The notes beneath the pieces were generated by a model. The model was not told where the DNA came from. It saw only the letters and a list, made by a program, of their open reading frames with translations, and searched no databases. Below are positions 20,315-36,089 of a stretch of 64,000 bases of DNA, piece after piece; within the stretch, counting starts at the first letter, position 1, and each line of letters begins with the position of its first letter. Both the position numbers and the translations under genes were made by a program. Origin of the DNA: Pilatotrama ljubarskyi (taxonomy: Eukaryota > Basidiomycota > Agaricomycetes > Polyporales > Polyporaceae); NCBI GenBank assembly GCA_022385805.1, contig MU277714.1, forward strand, positions 27,869 to 91,868, given 5' to 3'.

Positions 20315-23300
20315 ATGAGCGGCCTCTCGTCTTTCTTTCCCGCAAAGCTCTTGGGATCCATGCATTCCAATCCCCGCGAACGACAGACGGACCCTCTCTC
20401 CCGCCTCAGGTTCACTCTCGAGACTATGCCCGGCTCAAGAAAGTACAACTTCACTCCTGCAACACGCGCAGAAATACTTGCAGAGCTCTACGACGCGTTC
20501 TGGGGCCCTTACGCTCACCTCTTTCTCCCAAACTCCAACTCTAGCTTGCCACTCCACGCAACCCTCAGCGAGGTGCAGGCCAACGTCGGTCAGTTCAAGG
20601 AGCCACAGATCGTTCCGGGCAGGCCGTGCGGACATATCTTCAAGAAGGGAGAGAGCTGCTTTCGTTGCAAGTGAGCCTTTTCTCTCACTCCCCACGCACG
20701 ACCTACGTCTCACACCGCTTCTAGGGATTGTGCGCTCGATGACAGCTGCGTCTTATGCTCCCGCTGCTTCGATGCTACAGACCATACAGACCACAACGTC
20801 AGCTTCTTCATTGCTCAACAATCAGGCGGCTGCTGCGACTGCGGCGATGTCGAAGCGTGGCGTCACCCTATCGACTGCCCTTACCATCCCTACTCCCCAG
20901 AGAATGCCGAGTATATCACCTCATTCGAAACCAAGACCCTCCTCAATACGCCGCGAGCGCATGTCAAGACCCTGACCGGCCAGGACATACCTCCGGTCAA
21001 GAATTATCCCTTCCGAGTGCATGTCCCTTCAGAGCTCCGCGAGAGCATCAGTCGCACTATCGGTTATGCAATCGACTTCGTCCTGGACACACTCGATTCC
21101 TCTCCAGACGAGACGTTCTTGGCCACACCTCCCAGCGAAGCCGCGCTCCGTCTACAGCCTACAGGTGACCCTCTCATGCACGATCAGTTTGCCATTATCG
21201 TCTGGAACGACGACAAGCACTCCTTCGATGAGGTCATCGAACTCCTGCACGACATCACTAACCGTTCACGCGAGGAAGCCTCCCAGATTGCGGATCGGAT
21301 TGACGAGCAGGGCCGCGACATCATCGAAATGAGCGGGCACAGCGCTCGTCTCCTCGACATGGCACGCGCGATTGCTCAGATCGACCTCGGCGTCACTGTA
21401 CGTCGCGCCTTCGATACCTTCCGCGAGCAGGTTTCTGCTGTCATCATCGAATGGCTCCTAGACCTCACTCGAAGTCGACTCAGCACGGATGCCCTGATAC
21501 TACGGGAAATCCTGACCTCTGAGCTCCTCTCTCCCCGGAAGAACTCATCTCTACTGTCGGCGAAGGACCCTAGTAGGGTACTACCCGACATTTCCGATCC
21601 TACTAGGCTGGACTGGTTATTCCTCTATCATGCTCGCTTGTGGAAGAAGCCGCGTCTGAACCTGAAAGAGATATACGCCTCCCTTCTCACCGTAAGTCAC
21701 GAACACAAGCTGGCAATAGGTGAGTGATGTCTGATCTTACGGGACACACCTTCAATAACCGGTTCCTAGCGTCGCACTTCGCGAGCGTTTACCATCGCAT
21801 TATCGACGCCTACCTCCTCACAGACCGCGAAGCTGAGACATCCATCAAGTACTTTGCTTTGCAGCTCTTCACCGTACCCTCTGTCTCGCTCTACATCGTC
21901 CGTCACCACAACATCGTCTCCCGCCTGCTCGCCGTCATCTCCGCCTTCTTCACGAACCAGATCTCAGATAAACGCATCGTCTTTCCTCCCAATCCGGATG
22001 CGGAGATCGACGTGGATACTTTCCCGTTCAAGTCGAAACGCTTCATGCCCGTCTTCAGTGACTTGCGCTATCTCTGCCACAACGAGCCAGTGCAGGAGCT
22101 CATCGCCCACAATCGCGAGTTCATCAACCAATTTGCGCAAACTTGTCAGATCTTCATGTGCATCAATCCGAACAAACGGGCCGCATCCAGCCATGTCGAG
22201 TACGAGACGGACGCGTGGATCAGCGTTTTCAACGTGACGTTGTCCCTATCTCGGGTCATCAAGATCTACGGCGAGGCTTTCTCGAAGGCGACCGTAGGGG
22301 AGCTCGTAGCCGCCATCCATACTGTGATGCACCACATCCTGAAGTGCATCACCGTTGTTGACGATCGCCGCGACCTAGCACGATTCCCCCCAGTCGCCTT
22401 CCACGAGGTCGTGTACGGGGAGACAACGTACAAAATCATCGATTTTGACGTTATGGACGGCTCAATTAGCTTTCATCACTCTCTTCAATGGCTGCTCGCG
22501 GAACTCTTCAAGCACGTAGACATTTTAGATGGGGTTTCGCTCCGCTCCGCCGGTTACGGCAGCCTACGGGACGTGTGCTTACGCCACGTAAACGAGGAGG
22601 CGCTCCTCACGGTCATCGACTATCCCTTGCGAGGTCAGTAGTTGCTCTGTTTCAGTACCTCTGTTGACCGTAGCTAGTGCTCATCCGTGGATAGTGCTGG
22701 CTATGATTGCGCAAATTCGTACCGGCCTTTGGGTCCGCAACGGCTTCGCGATCAGAGGTCAGCTCCTCCATTATCGCGACTTCATGCTCAGGGAGCTCTG
22801 CTACGACCAAGACCTCTTCATCCTGCAGACCGCCCTGGTTGTCCTTGACCCAAACACCATAATGGTTAGCATGCTCGACCGCTTCCAGTTGCTCGGATAC
22901 TTTTCCGGCGCCACCCTGCATCCGTCTTACGACACCTCTCACCTATCCGGTATGGTCGAGGAGTTCCTCTACGTCCTCATCACTATCTTGACGGAGACCG
23001 CGAGCGCGAGCAAGATGCCCCTCCCAGTCGCGGTCCGCAGGGAGATCGTGCATGCGCTTGCGGTCGGTCCATGTTCGTTCACCGACCTCGTGAAGCGTGT
23101 TGCCGAGCGAATGGTTGACGACGTTTGTTTCGAGCGTGTCCTTCGAGAGGTGGCTACGTTCAAAGCGCCGGAGTCCACCTCTGATCTCGGTACCTACGAG
23201 CTTAAGGATGAGGCATTCGACGAAGTCAACCCGTTCTTCTACCACTACACCCGAAACAAGCGCGAAGAAGTCGAGGTTGTGCTACGCACCCGGCTGAAGA

Positions 23301-26063
23301 GAAAGCTTGGCGTCCAGGATCCTGTCATCGTCCCGCAAAAGCTGAACATCACGAACGGCCCGTTCGTGTCCCTCCCTTCCGCGTTTGAGTCGGAGGTCCT
23401 TCTTCAAATATTCTTCTATGGCATCTACAACATCCTCACCCTCACCGACGCTACCGGAGCTGCTCCGCCCTCCGCTGAAGCGATCTTGGACCAGATTCTT
23501 CACCTGGTCATGGTCGCTATTGTCGAACGCCCGGAGGTCTTCGCGGGCCTTGCGGCGCACAAAATCTACGAGGAAGGACAGAACCTCGTCGACGTCTTGT
23601 GCACGTTCGAGTATCACGAGAAGTACCATCCGTACAGGGCTCGCGTACGGTGGATCTTGGACCAGGTTGCCCATCACCAGGAGGTCGAAGTCGAGCGCAG
23701 GCGCCGCCGTCCGGATTCGCAGTCCAAGACCGAGGACCCGAACGAGGCGAAGAAGCGTGCTGCGAAAGCGAGGCAGGAGGCGATCATGCGGCAGATGAAG
23801 GCTCAGCAGGCGAAGGTGGCATTCAACTTTGAAGATCTGGATGACGAAGAAGAGGAGGACATGAGCGACGCTCCAGAAGCCCCGGTCTCGTACGGCACGT
23901 GCATCGTATGTCAGGAGGAGCTCAACAGCTCGAAAGCGTTCGGCTCTCTAGGCTTTGTCCAACCCAGTCGGCAGCTGCGCAAGCATCCTGACGGATATCA
24001 ATCATACACGAACGAAGCCATGACCTGCGTTGATACGCTCGACAGATCCCTGGCGGTGAGCCTCGAGACAGGTTTCCCTCCCTCCGCTTCTGAGATCAAG
24101 AGCGCGAAACGAGTCCACTCCACCAACTTTGACGCATTCCCTCCCCAGTTCACTCGCTTTGGTCTCCACGCCTCGATATGCAGCCACATGATGCACCTGG
24201 ATTGTTTCACGGTCTACAGCGCGTCCATCCGGCAGCGACACCGGAATCAGGCCACACGCAACCATCCAGAGAGTATCCCTCGGAAGGAATACATCTGCCC
24301 TCTATGCAAGAGTCTGGGGAATGTCATCCTTCCTGTCGTCATCGCTACTCCGCCACCTGAACTCAACAGCCTCGCCTTCACAGACTGGGTACGAGCCGCC
24401 GGCATCAGCATTCTGAAGTCGAAGCCCGATCCGATGCTGGAATCCCTACAGTTCCGCACCGGCAGCGGAGAGTTCGTCTTCTGGACCGCCCAGGACTCCG
24501 CGTATCAGTCTCACCTGCGAGTCGCCGACCGGCCAGACAGCACCGAAGTGCACAAGATGGTCGACACAGTCATGGTGGTGGCCAAGAACATCTCTCAGCA
24601 GTCCAGACATCTGAGGGAACGCACCGAGCCCGAGCCGGGAGAGCGGGGTGCAGGCATGTACCTCCCGGAGGAACTGGTTGGCTACACGATCTCAGCCTTG
24701 GAGATTGCGCTCCGTGGCCAAGGTCTTCCTGGGCGAACGGTGGCAGACATGATCACCGATCCCCAATATCGAATGATTCGCGGACTGTTAACCTGTCTGA
24801 CGAAGCTAGTCTCCCTCAATTTCAAGTTCAGGGCTGACGAGGGCCGGGAGGCTGTCCGGCAGGCGATCATCAAGCGGTTGCTGCCCGAATGGAGTCGAAC
24901 GTCCTTCACCTCTTTCGCGCACCCTCTGCTCCTCCGAGATCCCTTCGCAATCCTGGTGGAAACGGCTGCCGTCGCTCCGGACATGCTGAAGCACATCCTT
25001 GTACTGACCTACTATGCGCACCTCGCTCGGACGGTCATCGGGCTCGTCTACGTCCTCAACAAGAGTCGCAGTAGCGCGACACCTACACTAGGAGCGCGGA
25101 AGTACGAAGATCTTTTCGGTGACACTCGCATGTTCTTCATGTCAGTTGTCCGCCACTCGCCCATCTTCGAGCAGGCGGCTGAGGGCGTCTTGTTATCATT
25201 CGGCGAGTCGCGTATCGAGCAACTGCTCTACGCCTTCACCCTTCCCTTCCTGCGACGCGCTTTGATCCTTTGTCGGGCGACATACCCCAACGCGTTCACC
25301 ACCCCGCCCGACCTCGACGATTCCCTCTGCGAGTACCGACGACTTGTCAAGATTCTCGGCATCCCGCCCCTCGCGGAACTGCCGACCCAGGACACCATCC
25401 AAAATGCGCTGTCCGGGTGGTGTGCACACTACGGCCACTCACACGCCGCGTCCCAGCTGAACTGCGGCGTCATGCTCGAGTATCCTTCCATCTACCGTCT
25501 CGCGCGGCTTCCCCTGGTGCTCGACCACCTCTATCTCGATCAGGACAAGATGATGACGTGCGCACGATGCAAGACGGTCCCACTGGACGCAGCGATCTGC
25601 CTCTTCTGCGGCACGACGGTGTGCTTCCAGAGCCACTGCTGCATGGACATGGATAACGGATGGCGAGGAGAGTGTAACATGCATACGCGAGAGTGAGCTT
25701 CATACTCCGACTGCTCATATCAAGCGGCACTGACCCACCACCAGATGCTCTGGGCCGATTGGGCTCTACTTTTTGGTGAAGCGCTGCTCGCTGCTGTATC
25801 TGTACGCCAACAATGGCGCTTTCGGCCAATCGCCGTACCTCGACGTTCACGGCGAGGTAGACGTGTCTATGAGGTGCGTCGAACGTGTTGAGCAGCCTGT
25901 ATGCGTAGTTAACGCGGCCGCATGCAGACGCGGACGGCGACAATACCTTCATCGCGCGCGGTGGGAAGAAGTTCACAAGATCTGGCTCAATCACGGGATA
26001 CCTACGCTAATTGCACGACGACTCGAGGGGACGGTAGACAGTGGAGGGTGGGAGACGCTCTGA
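20315..26063 (+). CDS. UBR1: N-recognin E3 ubiquitin ligase UBR1
   Basis: Predicted 1832 aa from six exons: 20315-20670, 20725-21719, 21770-22633, 22674-25692, 25745-25873 and 25928-26063. The UBR box (about 105-172) has CGHIFKKGESCFRCKDC, then GGCCDCGD and DCPYH zinc ligands. A ClpS-like domain (about 270-335) has FAIIVWNDDKHSFDEVIELL. The RING (about 1147-1283) begins CIVCQEEL, includes CSHMMHLDC and ends CPLCKS. A C-terminal Cys-rich region (about 1700-1745) has CARCKTVP and CLFCGTTVC. The end contains SPYLDVHGEVD and WLNHGIPTLIAR, conserved in UBR1. The enzyme recognises destabilising N-terminal residues and ubiquitylates them with a RAD6-type E2. The length is close to yeast Ubr1. The first intron splits the UBR box. 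Confidence 0.95.
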
Positions 26064-26164
26064 CGGACCGAATGCATCTGTATATCATCACATCCTGATT
26101 CCATCAAGCTAGAGAGCCGACTGTATCGTAGTCTGTAGAAGTACGACCTCGCAGGATCGATGTC

Positions 26165-28556
<2,392 letters not shown>

Positions 28557-30704
28557 ATGTCGACGTCCTACAAAGAGACCGCGGACCCGGAGTCCCAGGC
28601 TCTGCTACCTCAGGACAACAGCGACTACCCTGCGCCTCAGCCATCCCCGTCCGGACGTCGACCGTATCGCCTGCGACATGTGCTGCTCGCCTACGTCGTC
28701 GGCGTGCTCTCCGCCGTCCTCGTCGAGTTCTTCCTCTGCTCCCGGTACTCCTTCCCCGTATGGTCCACACCAGACTCTCCTCTCCACGCTGACCTTGCTT
28801 CGCCCGACGCCGGCTCAACAGAGGTCCACAACTTCCCGCCCTCCTCTCCCACAAACGCCTTCCCCTCCCTGTTCCCCTCTCACGTAGGCCATGCAGGTCC
28901 AACCCCGACCGGCGCAGAACCTGCCTTGGTCGCAACCGCTCCTTCGTACCCTCTCCACACCGGCGCACCCCACCTCCTCGGCCCTGTCGCCTTGGATCGC
29001 AACTCATCGTCCAAGTCTGACTCTCACTTCGACATCTTCAGACACTGGGGAAACCTCTCCCCTTGGTTCAGTGTAGAGCGTGGTTCCTTCGGCCTCGACT
29101 CTGGTCCCGAGGCTCCCGACACCTGCCGTGTAACTGGCCTCCATCTCCTCCACCGCCACGGCGCACGCTACCCTACCGAATGGGCCTCCTATGGCGGCCC
29201 AGCTAACTTCTCCGCCCGCTTGCACAACGCTGCAGATGGCTGGAACGCATCAGGACAGCTCGAGTTCATGAACGACTGGTGAGCGGCATGTTGCGTACCT
29301 CTGTCATCGCTTACACTCCCCAGGACGTACAAGCTCGGCGAAGAGATCCTCACTCCCTTCGGCCGTCAGCAGCTCTGTTCGTATCCTGCAGTTCCGTCTT
29401 ATGCCGAGCGGTTTCTGACTCCTCTGCAGTTGACCTTGGCGTCTCCATGCGCATGAAGTACGGCTTCCTCCTCAAGAACTTCACCGAGACCAATACCCTC
29501 CCTGTATTCCGTACCGAGTCCCAAGACCGCATGCTCGCCTCCGCTCTCAACTTCGCCCTCGGCTTCTTCGGGTATCCCCTTGACGGCCAGTACCAACAGA
29601 GCATCACCATCGAGGACAACGGCTACAACAACACCCTCGCTCCGTACAAGACCTGCCCCAACGCCGGCGACCGGACAAAGTCCGACCGTGCCATCCCGTA
29701 CGTCAAGCAGTGGGCGTCGATCTACCTCCGCGATGCGTTGGACCGCCTCCGTCCGCAGCTCCACGGCTACGAGCTTACCATCGAAGATGTCTATACTCTC
29801 CAGCAAATGTGTGCATATGAGGTATTACATGCCGCACCGATCAGACATGCAGCGTCGTTGAGTATCCCCTCTAGACCGTCGCGATAGGGTACTCCAAGTT
29901 CTGCGAACTCTTCACCGAAGACGAGTGGAAAGGCTTCAACTACGCGTGCGTCTCGGATGACTTCTTGCTGGTTGGTTCCCATCGACTGACGCCATCCCAG
30001 AATGGATCTGTATTTCTGGTACGACTCTGCCTTTGGCTCACCTGTCGCCCGGGTGCAAGGCATTGGCTACGTCCAGGAACTGGTGTCCAGACTGACACAT
30101 ACGCCCATTCCCGTTCACAACTCGTCGACCAACGCAACTCTGGATGACAACCCCGTCACCTTCCCGCTGGGGCAGAGCCTCTACGTCGACGCCACCCATG
30201 AAGTCGTTGTCTTGAATGGTAAGTTGGCACAAGTATGGCTCTAAAACATTCACTGATATGTGCCCGTAGTGATCACTGCGCTGAATCTCACCAGTTTCGC
30301 TGCGGATGGACCCCTCCCTGCGGACCACATGCCAGAGCACCGCGCATTCAAGTCGTCGCATCTCGCCCCATTCGCTACCAACATCCAGTTCCAGCGTACG
30401 GTAAACCTTCCAATATGACATGTGTCCTTTGCTGACTTTTCATCGTCCAGTCCTCGCCTGCGAGTCGCATCCTGACCCGCAGATACGCATCATCATCAAC
30501 GACGGCGTCGTCCCTCTAACCGGCATCCGTGGCTGCCCTGAAGACAAGGACGGCAAATGCCCGGTGCCCGCCTTCGTGGACGCACAGCGCGAGATCATCG
30601 CCAAGACAGACTGGAACTGGGCGTGCCACGGCGATTGGCACGTCCCCCCAGGCCCGGCATGGAACACGACGACGGGCGATGCACCTGAACCTGGCTCTGT
30701 ATAG
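28557..30704 (+). CDS. Membrane-anchored histidine acid phosphatase (phytase-like)
   Basis: Predicted 611 aa from seven exons: 28557-29278, 29324-29376, 29430-29821, 29875-29945, 30001-30218, 30270-30395 and 30451-30704. A short cytosolic tail precedes a transmembrane segment at about 40-61 (HVLLAYVVGVLSAVLVEFFL). A Ser/Pro-rich stem follows, then the phosphatase domain. LLHRHGARYPT (R200-H-G) is the phosphohistidine motif. RTESQDRMLASALNFALGFF and the distal DATHE (about 476-480), in place of the usual HD/HE pair, complete branch-2 histidine acid phosphatase features. Several Asn-X-Ser/Thr sites fit an extracellular or luminal enzyme. It probably releases phosphate from phytate or other organic phosphates at the cell surface. 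The type II anchor differs from secreted fungal phytases with cleaved signal peptides. Confidence 0.88.
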
Positions 30705-32669
30705 GTGTCCGCACCAGTACGCTCCCATCGCCAGATGAGTGGCGCGTCTCGTTCCACTTCGATGTCGAACATCGGACATCTGTAGACAGCTTGGATTTCA
30801 ATATAGGAACTCCTATTTATCGAGGTTACACGTGCCAGCTGAGCAATGTGGGATGCAGCCAACCATCCAACCATGGAGGGGTGTCTGAACACCTGTACAT
30901 AGAGAAGCACATCAAGCTCAGTTTCATGGTGTAACAGGAGCGGCTACCGAAGACGGCACCATGCACGCTGCTACCACATCTTGCCATATACTCACTGAGT
31001 AAACTTCCTGCTTGAACGCGGAATGTTCGAGGTAATGGAGGCATGGCAGCTGCATCCCTCGAAACAGTCCCCGCCTCGAGGCCACCCCGACACGTTCCCC
31101 AATGCTGAGCCGAATGCGTTCTACCCAGGAGCAGACAGCCTGCAGCGATCGAAAGGTTATAGAGCATGCTTTCATTGTGTCTAAGCTGCCATTCCGAGCA
31201 ACTTCTGGGACAGCTAGTGGGCCTGCCGCACTTAGACTACTGTGGAATCGCCGCTCGTTTTGTCCGGGAATGCGGGGTCTCCCGTACCTGACTCGGAGGG
31301 GTCATGGACTCTGCATGCGCGCCAAAACATCATTCATCACGGATGGTCAGCTGGAACTTCATTACAAGTATTTTGCTTCTCGATGATTTCCATGCAGCTT
31401 GTCTGACTTGCAGAGGCAAATGAGTCAACGCGCCTGGCCGTCAACGAATCCCCCTCCCGGCTTACGATGATCTTCTGCTGAAGTAGAAGCTGGTTTGCGA
31501 GCCTACCCCTGCCATTGGGGTTTGAATTCTGGCCACATCGTGGGGATGAGGCTCTGTTTGGCTCTGCGCAATATGATTTCAGCCTTGACTCACGACCATA
31601 CAGATGCAAGCGACGGCACGCATCGCAAATCTACGGGTGTCCATTCAACGCGCGGGCCACGCATGCACGAACGAGCATGTATGTATGTATAACACTTGTG
31701 CCTGGTTCGTCGCCGACCTCTATCGGCACACAAACGTGAGATAAGGATTCAGATAAGACACAAATGTTATAAAAAAGGTTTGCGCGTCCTCTCCGTTTTG
31801 CATGCATCCGTGGTGATTCAAGAAGTCAGGCCCGCGAGCGGCGACTGCCTGAGTCGGAACGCTAGGAGGGAGGTGAAAACGTTGCCTGCCTTTCCAGGAA
31901 CGCTCTGCATCCACAGCCACCGGCCATTCGGCACCGGTGGGACCGGGGAGCCCGACCACGCCTTGCTTGGCTGAGTCAATCCCATTGCATTGTGGGCTGT
32001 GATGGCAACCCGCCTGCCCTAAAGCACGCGTAGTATATAACCTCGCCGCTTGCCCTCATGATCCCCATTCTTGTGCTCGGGCACGTACTGTCGCCAGTGA
32101 GGTCTTTACCGAGGCACAGTCTTTTGCTGATTGCAAATTACACATCCGAACACGTCTGTTGGCTTCGGCCTTCAGCAATTTTTGGCAACCCCCTCCTCTT
32201 TGTTCCTCGGCTTTCGGGTCGTGCGCAGGAGGCTATCTAGCTTTTCTGTCATCCAATATAACGATCTTGTTCCATATCCTGCCATATTGCCTGATATGCT
32301 TGCTTGAAAGAGGGCTTTCATCGAAGTGAGTAAGTGCGTAAGGGTGCATCAACTGGACGCCTATAATGCACAACTCTCGAATGTGTAATGGCGAGATTCC
32401 ATTCGCGTCTGCTTTCTTCAACACAATGTCGTCTAGTGCATTCTGTTGAGGTGGCTGACTCCAGTAACTGGTTTGATGCACAGGTTCATGCAGTCGGACA
32501 AGACGTTCGAGAGAAAGGAAATGGTTGCAATCATGAACTGCTACACCTGTATGGTATTAGAGGATGAGAAAAGTCGTCATGTCCGTGCTCAAAACAAGCG
32601 GCCAGTATCGACAACCGGCGCACACTGCCCATCTTGCCGCCGCTCCTGTCAATCGCGAGAGCATCCTGC
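30705..32669. other. Intergenic, no gene recognised
   Basis: Between the phosphatase stop and the CHS7-like stop are only short ORFs on both strands. A run of TATG repeats (CATGTATGTATGTATAA) lies near 31678. I saw no domain. Confidence 0.4.
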
Positions 32670-34020
32670 TCAGTACCTGTCCATCGCAGGCGGGTACCCA
32701 CGGCCACCAGCGCCGTTCTGGTACAGCTGCTTGCCGCTGACGCCACCGACCAGGCTCGCCGGCGGTCCACCATGCGTGTAGTTGCTCGCAGAATCCTCGT
32801 CGCCGTAATCCATGCCTCCGGCAAGCAGGGGGTCCTTGACTTCCCAAACAGTCGCCTTGGAGCCGACTGAAAACTCGAGGTCTTCGCGCTGTTAGTCGGG
32901 GGCGTGCATCAGCCTCGGCGTGTCATAGCATACGATGAATGACGCACCGTGATACTGTCCCAGTACTTGTACACCATCATGACGCTGAGGAGCATGCACA
33001 GGGTGAAGAAGAACAGGCCGTCGATGTAGTGCTTGATGGCGTCGCAAATGGTCACCGAGAACGCGAACAGGATGACCTGTGCGACGGTGAAGAATGCAGT
33101 GCCGAACACAATATCACCGATGGGCCAGCGGTCCTCGAGCGTGCGGAAGACGAGGATGAGTTGTGAGACGACGTAGACGACGGTGCAGACAAGTGGCCAG
33201 AGGATGTAGATGATCCACAGACCGATGGGCTTCGCGTAATCGAACCCAGCAATCTTCTTGAAGGTGGCGATAGCAACGAAAAATGAGACACCGAACGTTA
33301 CAAGCGTCGAAATCCGGAGGAGCTGGCGGGCGCTCAGGGTTCGGCCAGCATGTGCGAAGGGGGAAGCGTACTCACCCATAGTGAGAGTGGCGTCCCGTCC
33401 TCGGCGAATTGGAATCCGACAAAACCGTTGATGAGTAGACAGGTGTAGGCACCTGCTACGAGACCTGTATATACGGCTGCAAACCACTGGCAGTGACGAT
33501 ATTAGGATAATATTCGTCAAGACATTGTCCAACGAAAGTACTAACCGGATAGGCAACATTAGCGGTAGGGATGATGCCGGAGTCGAGGAAGAAAGCAAGG
33601 AGTTCGATGATGGCGTATAGGTAGAAGAACATGAGGATCTCCTTGCGGCCTGGAACGACGCACGCCGGAGTGAGACACGAAATAATCTCAATGAGTAGTA
33701 GAACGCACCGACTGCCGTGTACTTGCTACGAATGTGGAAGATCATAATGCCCGTCATGAATATCGCGACGACGTGCACGAAACATGTTGCTGCAAAAGCC
33801 GCTACGGATGAGCTACTTCCGCGAAGGACCAGGGGAGACACGCCGCTGATGCAGGTCTGGCCGAGCACCACTCACATGGCTGGAAAATCAAAGTGCCAGA
33901 GATCTCGACATTCCTACTATAGCACGACGGCTCGACGCCCTGAGTTGAACCTATGAGAGGGCAGATTACGAGGGCGGCAGTCTGGCAGATTTCGTCGAAG
34001 GAGCCAAATTGGACCCCCAT
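32670..34020 (-). CDS. CHS7: Chitin synthase export chaperone, CHS7-like
   Basis: Predicted 344 aa from six exons: 34020-33876, 33789-33709, 33649-33546, 33486-33376, 33322-32948 and 32888-32670. The protein starts [17 protein letters not shown] and has [12 protein letters not shown] near residue 35. Seven membrane segments follow, with landmarks [53 protein letters not shown] and [18 protein letters not shown], and then [17 protein letters not shown]. This order and length are those of Chs7. The protein resides in the ER and is needed for export of chitin synthases (Chs3 class in yeast) to the cell surface. The tail of about 60 residues is Gly- and Tyr-rich. Confidence 0.93.
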
Positions 34021-34647
34021 GGTGGAAGGAGAGACAAGTCAAAGAATGAATGGGAAGCCTTATGCAGCGCTGAAGCGGTCAGAGCAAGGCAGAGGAGGCG
34101 AGGGGGGGGAGAAAGGGAGGGAGATGGCGTGAAGCCGGTCGTGGACGGTGAGGGCTGGGCTGGTGATGGCGAGCACCACCCAAACGACGGCGGGAGGCTC
34201 TGGTGACGGGCGTGACATGCGTGATGCTCGCACGCAGTCACCATTCCAGCCACGTTCGAGCGCCTGTTGGCTTGTCTCGCGTCTGCTCGAGGCTCGTCTC
34301 AGCTGCCTTTGCTCTTCACTGTGGGTAGGATATACAGTGAAATTCACTGTTTACTACAGTACCCGATTAGTTGTCCTGAACAGTGAATGTAACTGTTACA
34401 CAGATAGGTGTAAGGATCATATGCAACAGTGATTCCTCTCGAAGCCATCGTTCTGCACAGTGATTGCTCTGGAAGTCATTGTTCCACACAGTGAACTGTG
34501 CCAAAATTTCAATGATTTTCACTGTCTTCGGCGAGGGAACAGTGAAAAGTATTGTTCAAGTAGCTGCGACTTTCCGGGGTCCTTCCCCTTTGGGATCAGC
34601 TTTCTTGCTCGAAATATCATACAAAACAATTTACATATATTCAAACN
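34021..34647. repeat. Cluster of ACAGTGA/TCACTGT words left of the gap
   Basis: From about 34317 to 34550 the words ACAGTGA or TCACTGT, or close variants, occur at least eight times in both orientations, for example ACAGTGAAATTCACTG at about 34335. No gene lies here apart from the 5' region of the CHS7-like gene. The words continue right of the gap, so the missing sequence is probably part of the same repeat. Confidence 0.6.
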
Positions 34648-35421
34648 NNNNNNNNNNNNNNNNNNNNNNNNNNNNNNNNNNNNNNNNNNNNNNNNNNNNN
34701 NNNNNNNNNNNNNNNNNNNNNNNNNNNNNNNNNNNNNNNNNNNNNNNNNNNNNNNNNNNNNNNNNNNNNNNNNNNNNNNNNNNNNNNNNNNNNNNNNNNN
34801 NNNNNNNNNNNNNNNNNNNNNNNNNNNNNNNNNNNNNNNNNNNNNNNNNNNNNNNNNNNNNNNNNNNNNNNNNNNNNNNNNNNNNNNNNNNNNNNNNNNN
34901 NNNNNNNNNNNNNNNNNNNNNNNNNNNNNNNNNNNNNNNNNNNNNNNNNNNNNNNNNNNNNNNNNNNNNNNNNNNNNNNNNNNNNNNNNNNNNNNNNNNN
35001 NNNNNNNNNNNNNNNNNNNNNNNNNNNNNNNNNNNNNNNNNNNNNNNNNNNNNNNNNNNNNNNNNNNNNNNNNNNNNNNNNNNNNNNNNNNNNNNNNNNN
35101 NNNNNNNNNNNNNNNNNNNNNNNNNNNNNNNNNNNNNNNNNNNNNNNNNNNNNNNNNNNNNNNNNNNNNNNNNNNNNNNNNNNNNNNNNNNNNNNNNNNN
35201 NNNNNNNNNNNNNNNNNNNNNNNNNNNNNNNNNNNNNNNNNNNNNNNNNNNNNNNNNNNNNNNNNNNNNNNNNNNNNNNNNNNNNNNNNNNNNNNNNNNN
35301 NNNNNNNNNNNNNNNNNNNNNNNNNNNNNNNNNNNNNNNNNNNNNNNNNNNNNNNNNNNNNNNNNNNNNNNNNNNNNNNNNNNNNNNNNNNNNNNNNNNN
35401 NNNNNNNNNNNNNNNNNNNNN
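34648..35421. other. Assembly gap (774 N)
   Basis: An uninterrupted run of N. Reading frames through it are meaningless. Confidence 1.
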
Positions 35422-35780
35422 GGGAGAGCACTTCCCAAAGCGGTCAGCTTGGGCGCTTAGTACTTAGGAAAACGAAGGGTTTGGCAGGCTTCGAGTAGGC
35501 TTCGAGCGGCGTGGGAGCGAGCAACGTTACAAACATTGAAGAAGAGTGGGGCGTAATCGGACAGCTAAAATCAGTGTTTAAGAATCAATGTATACAACGA
35601 TAGGCTAGAACACATTGAATAGTCAATGTAATGAACATTGATTCCGATAAACAATGCAATTCACTGCGTGAATTTTCAGTATTTCGGACATTGAATCCTG
35701 GCATCTACTGTGCGAAACAGTGCTTTTCACTGTATATCGGATCCACAGTGTCTTGTGCTCACTGCAGCTTGCGGGGCGTC
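35422..35780. repeat. Cluster of ACATTGA/TCAATGT and ACAGTG words right of the gap
   Basis: ACATTGA or TCAATGT occurs near 35532, 35583, 35610, 35621, 35635 and 35688. ACAGTG or CACTG follows near 35655, 35718, 35729, 35743 and 35759. The two words differ by one base (ACAKTGA). No coding region was recognised. Confidence 0.6.
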
Positions 35781-36089
35781 CTCATAACCTCGTTGGACGG
35801 TGAAGGGCACTCAGTCCATTCTACTGTCATGTCGTGCTCTCCACGTCTACGCTTAGAGATTCAGCCACCACGGACTCCGCGATTCAAGTTCGCGTACTTG
35901 GCGTTCTCTGGCGGCGAACTGGTGCTATCGGCTCCTTGTCCAGGACGTCGACGTGATAGATCTCTGAGCTCATGGGTCATCTAAGCTTTGACTCTCTTAG
36001 CAGCGGACTGTGTATCATTATGTTTCTCCCCCCTTGCTCGGAAGCTCACATATATGACTTCTTCGCTGCTCGAGCCGCGTACCCTTGAC

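Noticed and set aside
34460..35498. Long ORFs across the N run
   Set aside because: They consist of unknown bases.
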